Shown piece after piece: positions 53,012-62,846 of a stretch of 64,000 bases of DNA (within the stretch, counting starts at the first letter, position 1; each line of letters starts with the position of its first letter). The stretch covers positions 248,001 through 312,000 of the forward strand of contig NZ_BMYD01000004.1 of assembly GCF_014652095.1 (NCBI RefSeq), in the 5' to 3' direction. This stretch comes from Cognatilysobacter bugurensis. Its GTDB lineage: Bacteria > Pseudomonadota > Gammaproteobacteria > Xanthomonadales > Xanthomonadaceae. The notes beneath the pieces are model-generated. The model was not told where the DNA came from. It saw only the letters and a program-made list of their open reading frames with translations, and did no database searches. Both the position numbers and the translations under genes were made by a program.

Positions 53012-53695
53012 TCATTCCCGGTCGCGCTGGCGGGATACCGACATGCCGATCAGCCGCGACACCGCCACTGCGATGTAGCCCACTCCTGCGACTTGCTCCA
53101 GCATCACGAGAACGCGCGCCTGCGGCAGCAGCGGCACGATGTCACCGTTGCCGACTCCGGACAGCGTGGAGAAGCTGAGGAACAGCAGCTCGATCCACAC
53201 TCGCGACCGTTCCGGCGCTGTCACGCCGGTGAAGCTGCCCGGGTACCAGAACTGGCACACGTAGTAGGCGTACGCAAAGCCCCAGGCCAGCAGGGTGAAC
53301 GTCGCCCCTGCTGCGAACAACTCATCCGTCGTGACGTTGTGGTCATGCAGCATGTACGCGATCAGGCTCGCGGCGGCGTAGAAGTACAGGGCGGATTCCA
53401 ACAGGGAGGCCCAAGCGATCAGATCAGGTCGCTGTAGCAGGATTCCGGCAGCCGACAGGCCAATGGCCGGTAACGCCAGCGTCCACGCGATCCAGTTGGT
53501 GGCCGCGCTGCGGCGAACCACCCAGACCGCCAGCGGCACGACCGTCAATGAGACGGCCCCCAGCAGCACTCGTCCCGTGTTCGTGCCGTCGACCAGCGGA
53601 TAGAGCAAAAGGCTCACAAGTTGAGCAGCGAGCAACAGGGCCGAGGGATGCTCCCGGGCACGGGCAAAGCTGGGAAGGAAGCCGGTCAAACTCAT
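53012..53695 (-). CDS. Ion-channel (two-pore K+ channel-like) membrane protein
   Basis: A 227-residue membrane protein with about six helices. The C-terminal pore region reads LFLSFSTLSGVGNGDIVPLLPQARVLVMLEQVAGVGYIAVAVSRLIGM. This has the P-loop layout of Ion_trans_2 channels, where TVGYGD is normal. Here the filter is GVGNGD, with Asn replacing Tyr. The N-terminal 120 residues carry extra helices, as in DUF-type small channel proteins of this group. K+ selectivity is therefore uncertain. The frame is open far upstream, but MSLTGFLPSF at 53695 is the sensible start. Confidence 0.8.
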   Translation of the reverse strand: MSLTGFLPSFARAREHPSALLLAAQLVSLLLYPLVDGTNTGRVLLGAVSLTVVPLAVWVVRRSAATNWIAWTLALPAIGLSAAGILLQRPDLIAWASLLESALYFYAAASLIAYMLHDHNVTTDELFAAGATFTLLAWGFAYAYYVCQFWYPGSFTGVTAPERSRVWIELLFLSFSTLSGVGNGDIVPLLPQARVLVMLEQVAGVGYIAVAVSRLIGMSVSRQRDRE

Positions 53696-54044
53696 CACAC
53701 GGGGACGCGGGCGGAGCCCAAGCTTGGCATGCCGACGGTGCACGCAGACGGTCGAGGCGAAGCCATACAGCGCCCCACACGCCTCCTGCCTCCCCCGCGC
53801 GGCTCCCCTACTCAGGGCAAAGGGTGAGTCGACCGGCCCGGACGCAAAGCAGGCCGCGCCCGCAGTCGGCCGAAGCAGGCCGGCTATAGACACCTGCGCC
53901 CTGAGCCTCAACGCAATCTCGTTGGCCGCCACGGCCTGACGTTCCTGCTGCGGCTGCGGCCGCGGGGCAGCCACGCGCTTCGATTCAGCGCGGAAACGCC
54001 GCGCAATCCGTTTGCTACGCTTGGGGCATCCCGGAGAGCACACC
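53696..54044. other. About 350 bp intergenic stretch
   Basis: Divergent region between the channel gene and the dicarboxylate symporter gene. GGAG lies just before the symporter ATG. No other feature seen. Confidence 0.4.
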
Positions 54045-55436
54045 ATGTCCGACGCTGAGCGCAGCGCCCCTTCAACGCCCGCGCCGCAGCGCCGCATGCC
54101 ACTGCACTGGAAGATCGCGATCGGCTTCTTCAGCGGCCTCGCACTCGGCCTCGTGCTGTATGCACTTGGTTACGGCGAGTTCGCGCCGGCCGGCCTCGAT
54201 GCGCCTCGATGCGCCGCGGGTGGCGCTGCATCATGGACGTGCACGCCATGGGTCGAGCTGCTCAGCAGCAGCATCGGCTAGCTGTTCCTCAATCTCATCT
54301 TCATGCTCGTGATACCGCTGCTGTTCTCGGCGCTCGTGATCGGCGTGAGCGACATGGGCGACGTACAGTCGTTCGGCCGCATCGGCTGGCGCACGCTCGG
54401 CTACACCGTGCTGATGTCGGCGATCGCCGTGCTGATCGGCCTGCTGCTTGTGAACACCATGCGCCCGGGTGCCGGCGTCGATCCAGCGCTCGCGCAGCAG
54501 CTGCTCAGTGAGAACGCCGAGCGCGCGCGCGGCATCGTCGCCTCCAGTGCGGACGCACCGGCCGGCCTGGGCATGCTGATGTCGATCGTGCCGAGCAACG
54601 TGGTGCGCGCTGCGGCCGACGGCACCGTGCTCGCGGTGATGTTCTTCGCGCTGATGCTGGGCCTCGGCATGGTGCTCACGCCCGGGCGCGGAACCGAGGC
54701 GCTGCGCGCGGCGATCCAGGGCCTGTTCGACGTCTCGATGACGCTGATCGGGCTGGTCATCCGCCTCGCACCGTACGCCGTGTTCGTGTTCATGCTCGAA
54801 CTTGCCGCGACATTCGGTTGGGAATTGCTCGGCAAGCTCGCCGGATACGTCGCGGTCGTCGTGCTCGCGCTCGCAATCCACCTCGTCGTCAGCTACGGCC
54901 TTGCACTGCGGCTGATCGCCGGCTATTCGCCGCTTGCCTTCTTCAAGGCCGTGCAGGAGGCGATGCTGCTTGCGTTCTCGACGGCTTCGAGCAATGCCAC
55001 GCTGCCGACCGCGCTGCGCGTGGCCGATGAGCGCCTGCACCTGCCGCCGAAGATCTCGCGCTTCGTGCTAACCGTCGGCGCGACCGCAAACCAGAACGGA
55101 ACCGCCCTATTCGAAGGCGTGACGGTCATCTTCCTTGCCCAGTTCTTCGGCGTGGACCTGTCGCTCGGCCAGCAGGCAGTGGTCATGCTGGTCTGCATCC
55201 TCGGCGGGATCGGCACGGCTGGTGTTCCGTCGGGCTCGTTGCCGGTAGTGGCGATGATCTGCGTGATGGTCGGCGTGCCTGCGGAGGGCATCGCGCTGAT
55301 CCTCGGCGTGAACCACTTCCTCGACATGTGCCGCACCACGCTCAACGTCACCGGCGACCTCGCGATCGCCACGCTCGTTTCGCGCGGTGAGAGCGCCGAG
55401 AGCACGCAGGCGCTGCCGGATGCGCCGGTGGCGTAA
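54045..55436 (+). pseudogene. Dicarboxylate/amino-acid:cation symporter with an in-frame TAG
   Basis: A DAACS-family (GltP/DctA-like) transporter of about 463 codons. The chain reads in one frame from MSDAERSAPSTPAPQRRMPLHWKI to the end, except for a TAG at codon 79 (54279-54281): SSSIG, TAG, LFLNLIFMLVIPLLFSALVIG. That helix entry is highly conserved in the family. Everything beyond is intact, including [27 protein letters not shown] and [10 protein letters not shown], which bind substrate and sodium. A single nonsense change, sequencing error or readthrough would explain it. Reinitiation after the stop would lose two helices. Confidence 0.8.
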
Positions 55437-55506
55437 GGCGGCGGTCGGGACGCCGGGCCTCCGCCACGGTCGGCGCGGTGCGGGCGAGACCGGGTGTGCG
55501 GCACAC

Positions 55507-55536
55507 GAAAACGGCGCGGTCTCCCGCGCCGTTTTC
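55507..55536. terminator. Bidirectional terminator between symporter and APC transporter genes
   Basis: GAAAACGGCGCGG, a short loop and CCGCGCCGTTTTC form a perfect stem with A run before and T run after. It sits between two convergent genes and can stop transcription from both sides. Confidence 0.88.
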
Positions 55537-55555
55537 AGTGCAGCTCAGTGAGCCG

Positions 55556-57121
55556 TCAGACGCTCGGCGCGTCTTCCTTGAACTCCGGCAGCGCCGGTCC
55601 GTCCAGCTGGCCCAGGCCCTTGTTCAGGCGCGAATTGCGCATGCCGTACACGAAGTAGAGGACGACGGCGCCGAGCGCGTACCACGCGAAGAACACCAGC
55701 ACGCGGGTCTCAACAGTGAAGATCAGGGCGAAGCACGCGACGATGCCCAGTGCCGGCAGCACCGGGTAGAGCGGCACGCGGAAGCCGCGCGGGATGTTGG
55801 GGTGCGAGCGACGCAGCCAGATCACCGCAAGGCAGACGATGCCGAACGCGGCGAGCGTGCCGACCGAGGTCATGTCGCCGAGCGTATTGATGTCGAAGAA
55901 CGCGGCCGCGAACGCGGTGAGCACGCCCACCAGCACCGTATTCACCCACGGGGTCTTGAACTTCGGATGGATGGTCGAGAACACGCGCGGCAGCAGGCCG
56001 TCGCGCGCCATCGTGTAGAAGATGCGCGTCTGCCCGTACATGAGCACCAGCACGACCGAGGTCAAGCCGATGATCGCGCCAACCTTGATGAGCTTGGCAA
56101 ACCAGCTCCACTGCGGGCCGAGCGCGTCGACCGCAACCGCGACCGGGTCCGGTACGTCGAGCGTCTTGTAGTTAACGACCAGCGTCAGCACGAGCGAGAC
56201 CAGGATGTACAGGATCGTGCAGACCGCGAGCGAACCGATGATGCCGATGGGCATGTCCTTCTTCGGGTTCTTCGCTTCCTGCCCGGCCGTCGAGACCGCT
56301 TCGAAGCCGATGTAGGCGAAGAACACGATTGATGCTGCGCGGAACACGCCGCCCCAGCCGAACTCACCCTTCTCGCCGGTCGGTTCGGGAATGAACGGGT
56401 CCCAGTTGGATTTCAGCTCACCGAAATTCTCGATGCAGTACCAGCCGACCACCGCGATGAAGGCGAGGATCACCGCCATCTTGATCGCGACGATGATGTT
56501 GTTGACCTTCGCGCTCTCCGATACGCCGACCACCAGCAAGCCGGCGAGTGCGAGGCAGATGAGCAGCGCGGGCAGGTTGAACAGCGTGGTGACCGCATTG
56601 CCCGCCGCGTCGAGCACCGGGGCGCCGTCGCGCATCAGCACATGGCCGGCCGGGCCGGTGAGCTCCGGCGGTATCACAAGGCCGTAGTCGCCGAGCAGGC
56701 TGACGACGTAACCCGACCAGCCGACAGCGACCACCGATGCGGCGAGGCCGTACTCGAGCAGCAGCAGCGCACCCATGATCCACGCGGCAAACTCACCGAC
56801 GGTGGTGTAGCTGTAGGTGTACGCCGACCCGGACACCGGCAGCGTCGATGACAGTTCCGCATAGCACAGGCCGGCCAGGGCGCAGACGATGCCCGCAACG
56901 AGGAATGAGAGCAGCACCGCGGGCCCGGCGTGCAGCGCGGCGGCGTTGCCCGTGCGCACGAAAATGCCGGCGCCGATGATGCAGCCGATACCGAGGAACA
57001 CGAGGTTCCACGGTCCGAGCGTGCGTTTGAGCTGGCTGCTCTCGGTCTCCTGCTGGACCTGCGCCACGCTCTTGCGGGCCATCATGCGGCCGAGCAGGCC
57101 GCTGTTGGGAGTTGTCGGCAT
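55556..57121 (-). CDS. APC-family (cationic-amino-acid-type) transporter
   Basis: Membrane transporter of 521 aa with 12-14 helices. The first helix reads LVFLGIGCIIGAGIFVRTG, the amino-acid-binding unwound region of the APC superfamily. CYAELSSTLPVSGSAYTYSY, FAYIGFEAVSTAGQEAKNPKKDMPIGI and YGQTRIFYTMARDGLLP are family hallmarks of the YfnA/CAT-type group. It probably takes up amino acids, likely cationic ones, though the substrate is not certain. It is convergent with the symporter gene, and its own upstream region is 360 bp of non-coding DNA. Confidence 0.92.
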   Translation of the reverse strand: MPTTPNSGLLGRMMARKSVAQVQQETESSQLKRTLGPWNLVFLGIGCIIGAGIFVRTGNAAALHAGPAVLLSFLVAGIVCALAGLCYAELSSTLPVSGSAYTYSYTTVGEFAAWIMGALLLLEYGLAASVVAVGWSGYVVSLLGDYGLVIPPELTGPAGHVLMRDGAPVLDAAGNAVTTLFNLPALLICLALAGLLVVGVSESAKVNNIIVAIKMAVILAFIAVVGWYCIENFGELKSNWDPFIPEPTGEKGEFGWGGVFRAASIVFFAYIGFEAVSTAGQEAKNPKKDMPIGIIGSLAVCTILYILVSLVLTLVVNYKTLDVPDPVAVAVDALGPQWSWFAKLIKVGAIIGLTSVVLVLMYGQTRIFYTMARDGLLPRVFSTIHPKFKTPWVNTVLVGVLTAFAAAFFDINTLGDMTSVGTLAAFGIVCLAVIWLRRSHPNIPRGFRVPLYPVLPALGIVACFALIFTVETRVLVFFAWYALGAVVLYFVYGMRNSRLNKGLGQLDGPALPEFKEDAPSV

Positions 57122-57479
57122 CGAATCGGGTGTCCCTTATGGAGTTGGTGCGCGGCCGGTCGGCAGCAGTGCTGGCTTGACGCTGTATACAGCCCGGGCG
57201 CCTCAGCCGCTACTGGCGCCCTCTGGGCAGTCGATTGCGTCATGAACACACTTAATGACGCACTGCAGCACAGGCATCTCCATCGCCCGAATCACGCTCT
57301 GGATGCTGGCCGGTTCCGTCGAACCGGCCGCTTTGGATAACGCGCATTGCCATTGCCGGCTGCTTCGCAGCGTGAGAAGGCATGCGATAGCGCGACTGCA
57401 CGACGGGGCATCGTGGAATCGGCCCTCGGTCCGGCACGCTAATAGACACCTGATATCTGCTTTGGTCGCGCAACGGCGG
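57122..57479. other. About 360 bp upstream region of the APC transporter
   Basis: No gene recognised. The promoter of the APC transporter gene should lie near 57122-57250. The remainder is probably the decayed edge of the integrase locus. Confidence 0.4.
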
Positions 57480-57985
57480 CTAGGCTGTGGTCTGCTCTGC
57501 GATCTCAGGCGCGCCCTCGACCTCGATCCGAGATACCGCAGGGTGCTCTCGAGCTTGGTATGCCCGGCACGATCTGGACGGCGCGCACGTTCGTGGTGCG
57601 TCGGTAGATCAGCAAGGCCTTGGTCCGACGCATGCTGTGCGTCTCATGCGCGTGGCGGTCCAGCCCGATACTGGTCACCCACCCTGAGGCGATAGGCGCG
57701 TACGAGTGGGTCGACAGATGGCCCGCACCGCGAGACCGCCGTGGACACAGGTAGCAGCCAGATTTGAGCTGAGCCTGGCGCCACTCGGCGATTGAAACTC
57801 TCGTCAGCTCAGTCAGCTCGAATTGGACGGGCCTGCCGGTCTTTCCTCTGCCGCACGATTGCGCGCTTGGCGATCGCTATGCCATGGGACGTGTCCCTGC
57901 GCCGCAGGCTGACGAGGTGGCAGCCCCGTAGCTTTGAATCAATCGCTAGGTTGAACACCCCAATCACGGGCGCTCTCGTCTAGTT
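57480..57985 (-). pseudogene. Decayed tyrosine recombinase (phage-type integrase)
   Basis: Minus-strand reading rebuilds most of an integrase in three frames. A weak start (GVFNLAIDSKLRG-like, with the first catalytic Arg) leads into a long open stretch from KTGRPVQFELTE through IAEWRQAQLKSGCYL and HLSTHSYAPIASGWVTSIGLD to THSMRRTKALLIYRRTTNVRAVQ (box II His-x-x-Arg). A shift gives GHTKLESTLRYLG with the nucleophile Tyr. Another shift gives IEVEGAPEIAEQTTA and a stop. At least three indels plus an early stop make it inactive. Confidence 0.8.
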
Positions 57986-58082
57986 GTCGGCAGCCCCGGA
58001 TGGACCATGTGCCTCTGATTCTGAGCGGCACCTTTGACCCACCCGCTCCGCACTCCGCGACGCTTGTCGAGACGGCATGGGA

Positions 58083-58100
58083 GTCTCCTAGATAGGAGAC
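58083..58100. repeat. 18-bp near-perfect palindrome
   Basis: GTCTCCTA, GA, TAGGAGAC is a perfect 8-bp inverted repeat about 100 bp beyond the N-terminal end of the integrase remnant and 210 bp from the next gene's stop. It could be an operator or hairpin left from the element. No function is assigned. Confidence 0.5.
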
Positions 58101-58311
58101 CCCACAGCGTTCGTCAGCGGGGACGGTCAACAGGCTCGGCTATGGGCCACGAGCGCGGCGCGCGCGCTGGCCCGCACCAGCGCCGTGACCGAGCACGAAA
58201 ACGTCTTCATGGGCGCCTCCTGCCCTAACGGCAGTCGCGGCGGCACCGATACGGCGCCGACGGTTGCACGCCGGGCGTGCCACCGCTGCGTCCGTGTCGA
58301 TGCGCAGGCCG

Positions 58312-59181
58312 CTAGTAGCCGCGCACGACCGTCACGTTGACCGCCTTCCTGACCACATGGCGGTCGCCAAAGTCGGGGTCGTACATATTGGCGTCGTAGA
58401 TGAGGCGGGCCGGTCCGGTCACGAACGATCGGCAGTTCTCCGGGTAGATGACCCTTTCGATTCGGTTCGGCGTGCCGTCGCAGTCCAGCTCGTAGTCCTC
58501 GCGCTCTTCCATTCGACCAAAAATCTTCTTTCCTGACGCAGTTGTCTGCTTTGCGCGGGTGTGGATGCCGATACTGCTGTCTTTCGAACACGTATAGGTG
58601 CCGGTGACCGTGATCCAGCCACCGATGCTGAGCACGGCGCGCTTGTCCCACACGAACTTCGAGGTGATCACCGGCGGGGGCGGCGGGTTGCTGATCACCA
58701 CCTCGCCGTAGCTTCCGGCCGATGCGCCCTTGCACGCGTGCTTGAACCTCAGGTGCAGCCGCTCGACGTAATTGACCGGTCCGAGCTTGGCCTCCAGCAC
58801 TTCGAAGGCACCGACGCTGCTCGCGCATTCGTTGCCTTCCATGGAGAACGAAATGCCGGGTTTTCCCGTGTTTTCCCAATAGCCCACGGCGCCGGTGTAC
58901 AGGCCGGGCACAAGTTTCCTGCCGTCTCGCGCGCGCACCCACAGCGTGTAGTCAAGGTCCCCTGAGTACGCCACCACGGCCGCGCCCTCACCACCATGGT
59001 GCGTGACGCGCGAGCCGTAGGCGTCGTTCTTGATGACGCGGCTCGTGCCCTGACCCACTGGGTCGCCCGGCTTGGACACGTACGAGAACTTGCTCGACTG
59101 CGCCGAAGCATCCCCCGCTGCGGCGGCGCCGAGTGAAACCGCGAATAACAGCGCAAACATGGGTTTCTTATCCACGGCCAT
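58312..59181 (-). CDS. Secreted protein of unknown function
   Basis: A 289-residue exported protein (signal peptide MFALLFAVSLGAAAAGDASA). The central beta-rich domain reads SGDLDYTLWVRARDGRKLVPGLYTGAVGYWENTGKPGISFSMEGNECASSVGAFEVLEAKLG... and ends GSYGEVVISNPPPPP. This pattern (Pxx-G-Y-xGA--PG---S--G--C----G-F-V) also appears in other bacterial secreted proteins. The C-terminal half has four cysteines. The function is unknown. Confidence 0.75.
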   Translation of the reverse strand: MAVDKKPMFALLFAVSLGAAAAGDASAQSSKFSYVSKPGDPVGQGTSRVIKNDAYGSRVTHHGGEGAAVVAYSGDLDYTLWVRARDGRKLVPGLYTGAVGYWENTGKPGISFSMEGNECASSVGAFEVLEAKLGPVNYVERLHLRFKHACKGASAGSYGEVVISNPPPPPVITSKFVWDKRAVLSIGGWITVTGTYTCSKDSSIGIHTRAKQTTASGKKIFGRMEEREDYELDCDGTPNRIERVIYPENCRSFVTGPARLIYDANMYDPDFGDRHVVRKAVNVTVVRGY

Positions 59182-59690
59182 GGGGTGCTCCGATGGGACA
59201 GGCGGAAGGTGCCCGCGTCGAATCTACCGCCGCGTCGTGCGACTGCGCGTTGAAAATCCCTACGGTCGAGTGTTTCTTTTTTGGATGGATCGACTTCAGA
59301 GAAGTCGACCTTTTCATGCGTCCTTGTGACCGAACAGCTTCGACTGCATCGCTCTCCGCGCGCAGCCGCGCGGTTGCCGGTGCGCGCGTACTGATCACGT
59401 TGCCCATGAATACCGACTTCAGATGAGCTCTGCGTGGTCATTGATCAGGTCCGCTACTGGCCGGACGCGGACGCCAACGTGTCAATACGCTTGCGACCGA
59501 TCAGCCGGAACTGGAACTTCAAAGCAGGCGTCAGCGCATCCGCGACGGTCGACCCGCAGAAGCAACGATGCCCGAGCGTCGAACAAGGCGTGCGCGCTGC
59601 ATCGCGACCAACGAAACGTCCGACCAGCGGGCGCGCTCGCGGCAGGTCTATCGACTAGCATCCGCTTTGGAATGCGATGAGGGGAGCTGC
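59182..59690. other. About 510 bp without a clear gene
   Basis: A plus-strand stretch near 59435-59560 reads VIDQVRYWPDADANVSIRLRP then NWNFKAGVSASATVDPQKQ, protein-like but without a start, match or end I can assign. It may be a fragment of a lost gene. The remainder shows nothing. Confidence 0.4.
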
Positions 59691-61208
59691 ATGGGGCGCA
59701 TGATTCTGTTGTTGATGATCCTGCTGCTCGGGGCGCTCGATGCCCATGCGGCACGGGTCTCGAGCGAGGTCGAAAGAACGATGCAGACACGTGGCACGGC
59801 GCGTGTGCTGGTCAGTCTGTCGGCCGCCGGCCAGCCTCTTCTCGCGAGCCGCAACGCGTTGCTCCGGTCCAATGCGATCCAGACTGCCGTCACACGAACG
59901 GAGCGAGGCCTCCAGCCGGGCACCTATCGGATGCGTCGCAAGTTCGCGTTGGTGGGCGCCTTCGCAGTCGACATCGACAGCCGCGCCCTTGCGCGGCTTC
60001 GGCGCAATCCTGACGTCGCCGCGATCGACGTCGACCTGGCGGGCGGCGGTCACGCGGTGGCGCCGGACGAGTCATCCGACCTCAACGCGGTCTCTCCTTT
60101 GTTGCCTCTGGGTCTGGACGGGGCCGGCATGAAGGTTGCCGTGGTCGACACCGGGGTCGACCTCGACCATCCCGATCTGCAGGCCCGCGTCGTCGGCGAA
60201 CAGTGTTTCTGCACGAAGCTCTCCGGCGGCGGCTGCTGCCCAAACGGGGCAGCGACACAGACGGGCGCGGGTTCGGCCCAGGACGACCACAGCCACGGCA
60301 CTCATGTCGCCGGCATCATCGTCGGCGAGGGCGTCGTAGCGCCACGCGGCGCACTGCCCCGTGCGTCGCTCGTGGCCGTGAAGGTGATGGATTCGAAAAA
60401 TGCCTTCTGCTGCATTTCCGACGTGATCGCCGCGCTCGACTGGCTCGCCGTGCATCACCCGGACGTGGACGCGGTGAACATGAGTCTCGGCACGATCAGC
60501 ACGCTGTATCCGGGCGACTGCGATGCCGCAAGCGCCACGACCCAGGCGATGGCACAGGCCGTCGGCGCGCTCATCAACCGAGGCGCGGTGGTGACCGCGT
60601 CGGCTGGCAATCAATCGAATGCCGGGGCGATGGCGATGCCCGCCTGCATCCGCGACGTATTCAGCGCCGGGGCGACCTGGGATTTCACCGGCGGTCCCCG
60701 CTCGGTGTTCAACTGCTCCGAGACCTCGACCGCGCCGCGCCAACCGGCGTGCTTCAGCAACCGCAGCACCACCACTGATCTCTACGCCGCGGGAGCGTAT
60801 GTCACCTCCGCCGCAAACGGAGGCGGCACGCTGACTTGGCCTGGCACGTCGTTCGCGGCCCCCATGATGGCCGCCTGTGCGGTCGCACTGAAGCAGGCCG
60901 CGCCGGTGGCGGGGCCTGCCGAACGGATGGACGCGATGCGCCTGTCGCCGACCCGTGTGACGGATGCGGTGAGCGGGCGGCAGTATCCGTTCCTGGACTG
61001 CATCGACGCCGTGCGTCTTCTCAACCCGGCGATCTTCGGGCCGTTCGAAGCGCAGTGCTCTGGTGCCCCCGTGCCGCCTGCTGACTGGTCCGGGTCATCG
61101 GCAGGTGCGCCTTCGATGCAAGCGAGTCCCGTCCAGACACCGCGGACTGCCCGATCCGCTTGGCGCGGCGGGATGCGGCCGTCAGACACCAGGCTGCGCC
61201 GGCACTAA
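59691..61208 (+). CDS. Subtilisin-like (S8) secreted serine protease
   Basis: Secreted S8 peptidase of 505 aa. After the signal peptide (MILLLMILLLGALDAHA) comes an I9-type propeptide (about 30-120, VEVLVSL-like RTARVLVSLSAAGQPLL). The catalytic triad is Asp153 (VAVVDTGVDLDH), His202 (HSHGTHVAG) and Ser near 387 (WPGTSFAAPMMAA). Several cysteines in the loop CFCTKLSGGGCCPNG suggest disulfide stabilisation. The C-terminus is short and carries no secretion domain. The ATG at 59691 has GAGGGGAG ahead of it. Extracellular protein degradation is likely. Confidence 0.93.
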   Translation: MGRMILLLMILLLGALDAHAARVSSEVERTMQTRGTARVLVSLSAAGQPLLASRNALLRSNAIQTAVTRTERGLQPGTYRMRRKFALVGAFAVDIDSRALARLRRNPDVAAIDVDLAGGGHAVAPDESSDLNAVSPLLPLGLDGAGMKVAVVDTGVDLDHPDLQARVVGEQCFCTKLSGGGCCPNGAATQTGAGSAQDDHSHGTHVAGIIVGEGVVAPRGALPRASLVAVKVMDSKNAFCCISDVIAALDWLAVHHPDVDAVNMSLGTISTLYPGDCDAASATTQAMAQAVGALINRGAVVTASAGNQSNAGAMAMPACIRDVFSAGATWDFTGGPRSVFNCSETSTAPRQPACFSNRSTTTDLYAAGAYVTSAANGGGTLTWPGTSFAAPMMAACAVALKQAAPVAGPAERMDAMRLSPTRVTDAVSGRQYPFLDCIDAVRLLNPAIFGPFEAQCSGAPVPPADWSGSSAGAPSMQASPVQTPRTARSAWRGGMRPSDTRLRRH

Positions 61209-61700
61209 GCGGGATGACGTTTGATCATCGCGGGCTGTCAGCCGCGAGGGCTGTCGGTGGGGCGGAGCCGGGCGGGAGCATTCGCCCATCAACGGGTCGT
61301 GACGAGGCAAGTCCAGACCCAAATGCTCTATAGCGGCGCATACGCGAAGTCGAGCCACACGACGTCGACGGGCCGCAGTGCCCGCTTCGCGGCGGAAGCG
61401 GACACGGGCAGCGGAGTGATGGAGGTCGGTGGGTACTTGGGGCAAGCCGGACCGGTATGCGCAGAGTCCTCGATCTCGGCCGTGCACGAAAGGATCGGGG
61501 CATCGCAGGCCGGGCCCCGAGGCGCTGTCCGTGAAGGTGCCGGTCCGTCAGTTGACGCCCCCTTTAGGTGGGAAGCCGACATCACCAAGTCAGCGCCAGC
61601 GCGTTGGTCAGGCCGACGTGGTACGCCGACGCAGTAGGACCCGCGCAAGCAGCTAGACCACAATGGAGGCGCCCACGCTGCCGCTTGCAAAGGATTGCCA
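61209..61700. other. About 490 bp without a recognisable gene
   Basis: Overlapping short frames only, with no start signal or similarity. It includes the upstream region of the next lipoprotein gene. Confidence 0.4.
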
Positions 61701-62531
61701 ATGAACGTCCCGGACGGACTCGCATTGACCCGCTGCCCGATCGCCGCGCTGCTTGTCGCCGTTGCCCTCTCGGCATGTGCAGTCGCCGAAGAACCGCCCA
61801 TCGCGGAGCACGGTGAGCCCGCCGCCGCGCGACTGGATCTGCCTCCCCTGCATCTGGTGCGGACCATCGAACAGCGGGTAGCCGGGCAGAACCCGATGCA
61901 GGAGAGCTATCGGCAGACGGAAGCGCGCTGTCGCGAAGCAGGCTGGCCTGTTCGCCCGCTTACATCCGCGCAGATGTCGAAGCTGGGAACGCAGAAGCTT
62001 GAGCTGATGCTCGACGCAGACCATCGGCTGGCACGAACCACGCGCTGGGAATGGGTGCCCCAGGACAGTGTCCTCGAGCACCTGTGCCTGTTTCGATTCG
62101 TCGAAAACGTCGACGAGGCCTACATGGATCGGCGCATCTCGGGCGGCACCAGTGACGGCATGTGGCAGGAAGGACCCACGGCCCCGGAGGATCTGGATGT
62201 GATCGCGATCGAGGACGACCGGGCGTCTGAGAGCCTGCGGATTGCGGCCCAGACGGGCTGGACCGAAGCCGGGGTGCGTAAAGCGGCTGGCCAGGCCTGC
62301 CGCGTAATGAAGTCGGCCACGGTCGAGGTCTGCATGTGGACGGCTGGGCGGGCCTGGGGCATGGACGAGCTGCCAGTCCTGATGTCGCAGACGATGGCGG
62401 CGGACCCGGCGCCGGGCGGCCTGACCCTCGAGCAGGTCCCATTGAATGGGACCGGGGAGCGGGTGAGTACAGAGCTCTTCACCGTAGGCAAGCCGCTTTC
62501 AAGCGAACTGCTGCGGCCTACCCAGCGGTAG
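61701..62531 (+). CDS. Lipoprotein of unknown function
   Basis: A 276-residue lipoprotein with lipobox LSAC after ALLVAVALSA. The rest is mixed alpha/beta without a family I recognise (RCREAGWPVRPLTSAQMSKLGTQKLEL and VLEHLCLFRFVENVDEAYMDRR). Cysteines are few. AAAGGA precedes the ATG at 61701. A TTG two codons upstream is possible. Confidence 0.65.
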   Translation: MNVPDGLALTRCPIAALLVAVALSACAVAEEPPIAEHGEPAAARLDLPPLHLVRTIEQRVAGQNPMQESYRQTEARCREAGWPVRPLTSAQMSKLGTQKLELMLDADHRLARTTRWEWVPQDSVLEHLCLFRFVENVDEAYMDRRISGGTSDGMWQEGPTAPEDLDVIAIEDDRASESLRIAAQTGWTEAGVRKAAGQACRVMKSATVEVCMWTAGRAWGMDELPVLMSQTMAADPAPGGLTLEQVPLNGTGERVSTELFTVGKPLSSELLRPTQR

Positions 62532-62846
62532 CGGCGCTATGGCTCGGGGTTTTCGGGTCGAGTTCGATTTCGACATTGCCCAGGCACGGCTCAACTCAGG
62601 TCGTTGGTCCGTAGCACCGCTGCGCGTACCGATCGGATTGATCGCATATGCCGGCTGGCACTGATCGTTCCTGTGCAAGCGACCACGCCCGCTATCGGGC
62701 ACCAGCGGGCATTGGCTGTGACATGTGTCCGCACGTGGCGGGATGGCGCGAGCGCGCCAACGTGAGCAGCCTGCTCAACAGGCTGCGTGTACGCTGGCTA
62801 CTGGCACGGCGCCCTGATCCGTGTCCTGTCAGCCTGGGGAAATTGC
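62532..62846. other. About 315 bp intergenic stretch
   Basis: Nothing recognised beyond the ribosome binding site (GGGGAAA) of the next gene. Confidence 0.4.
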
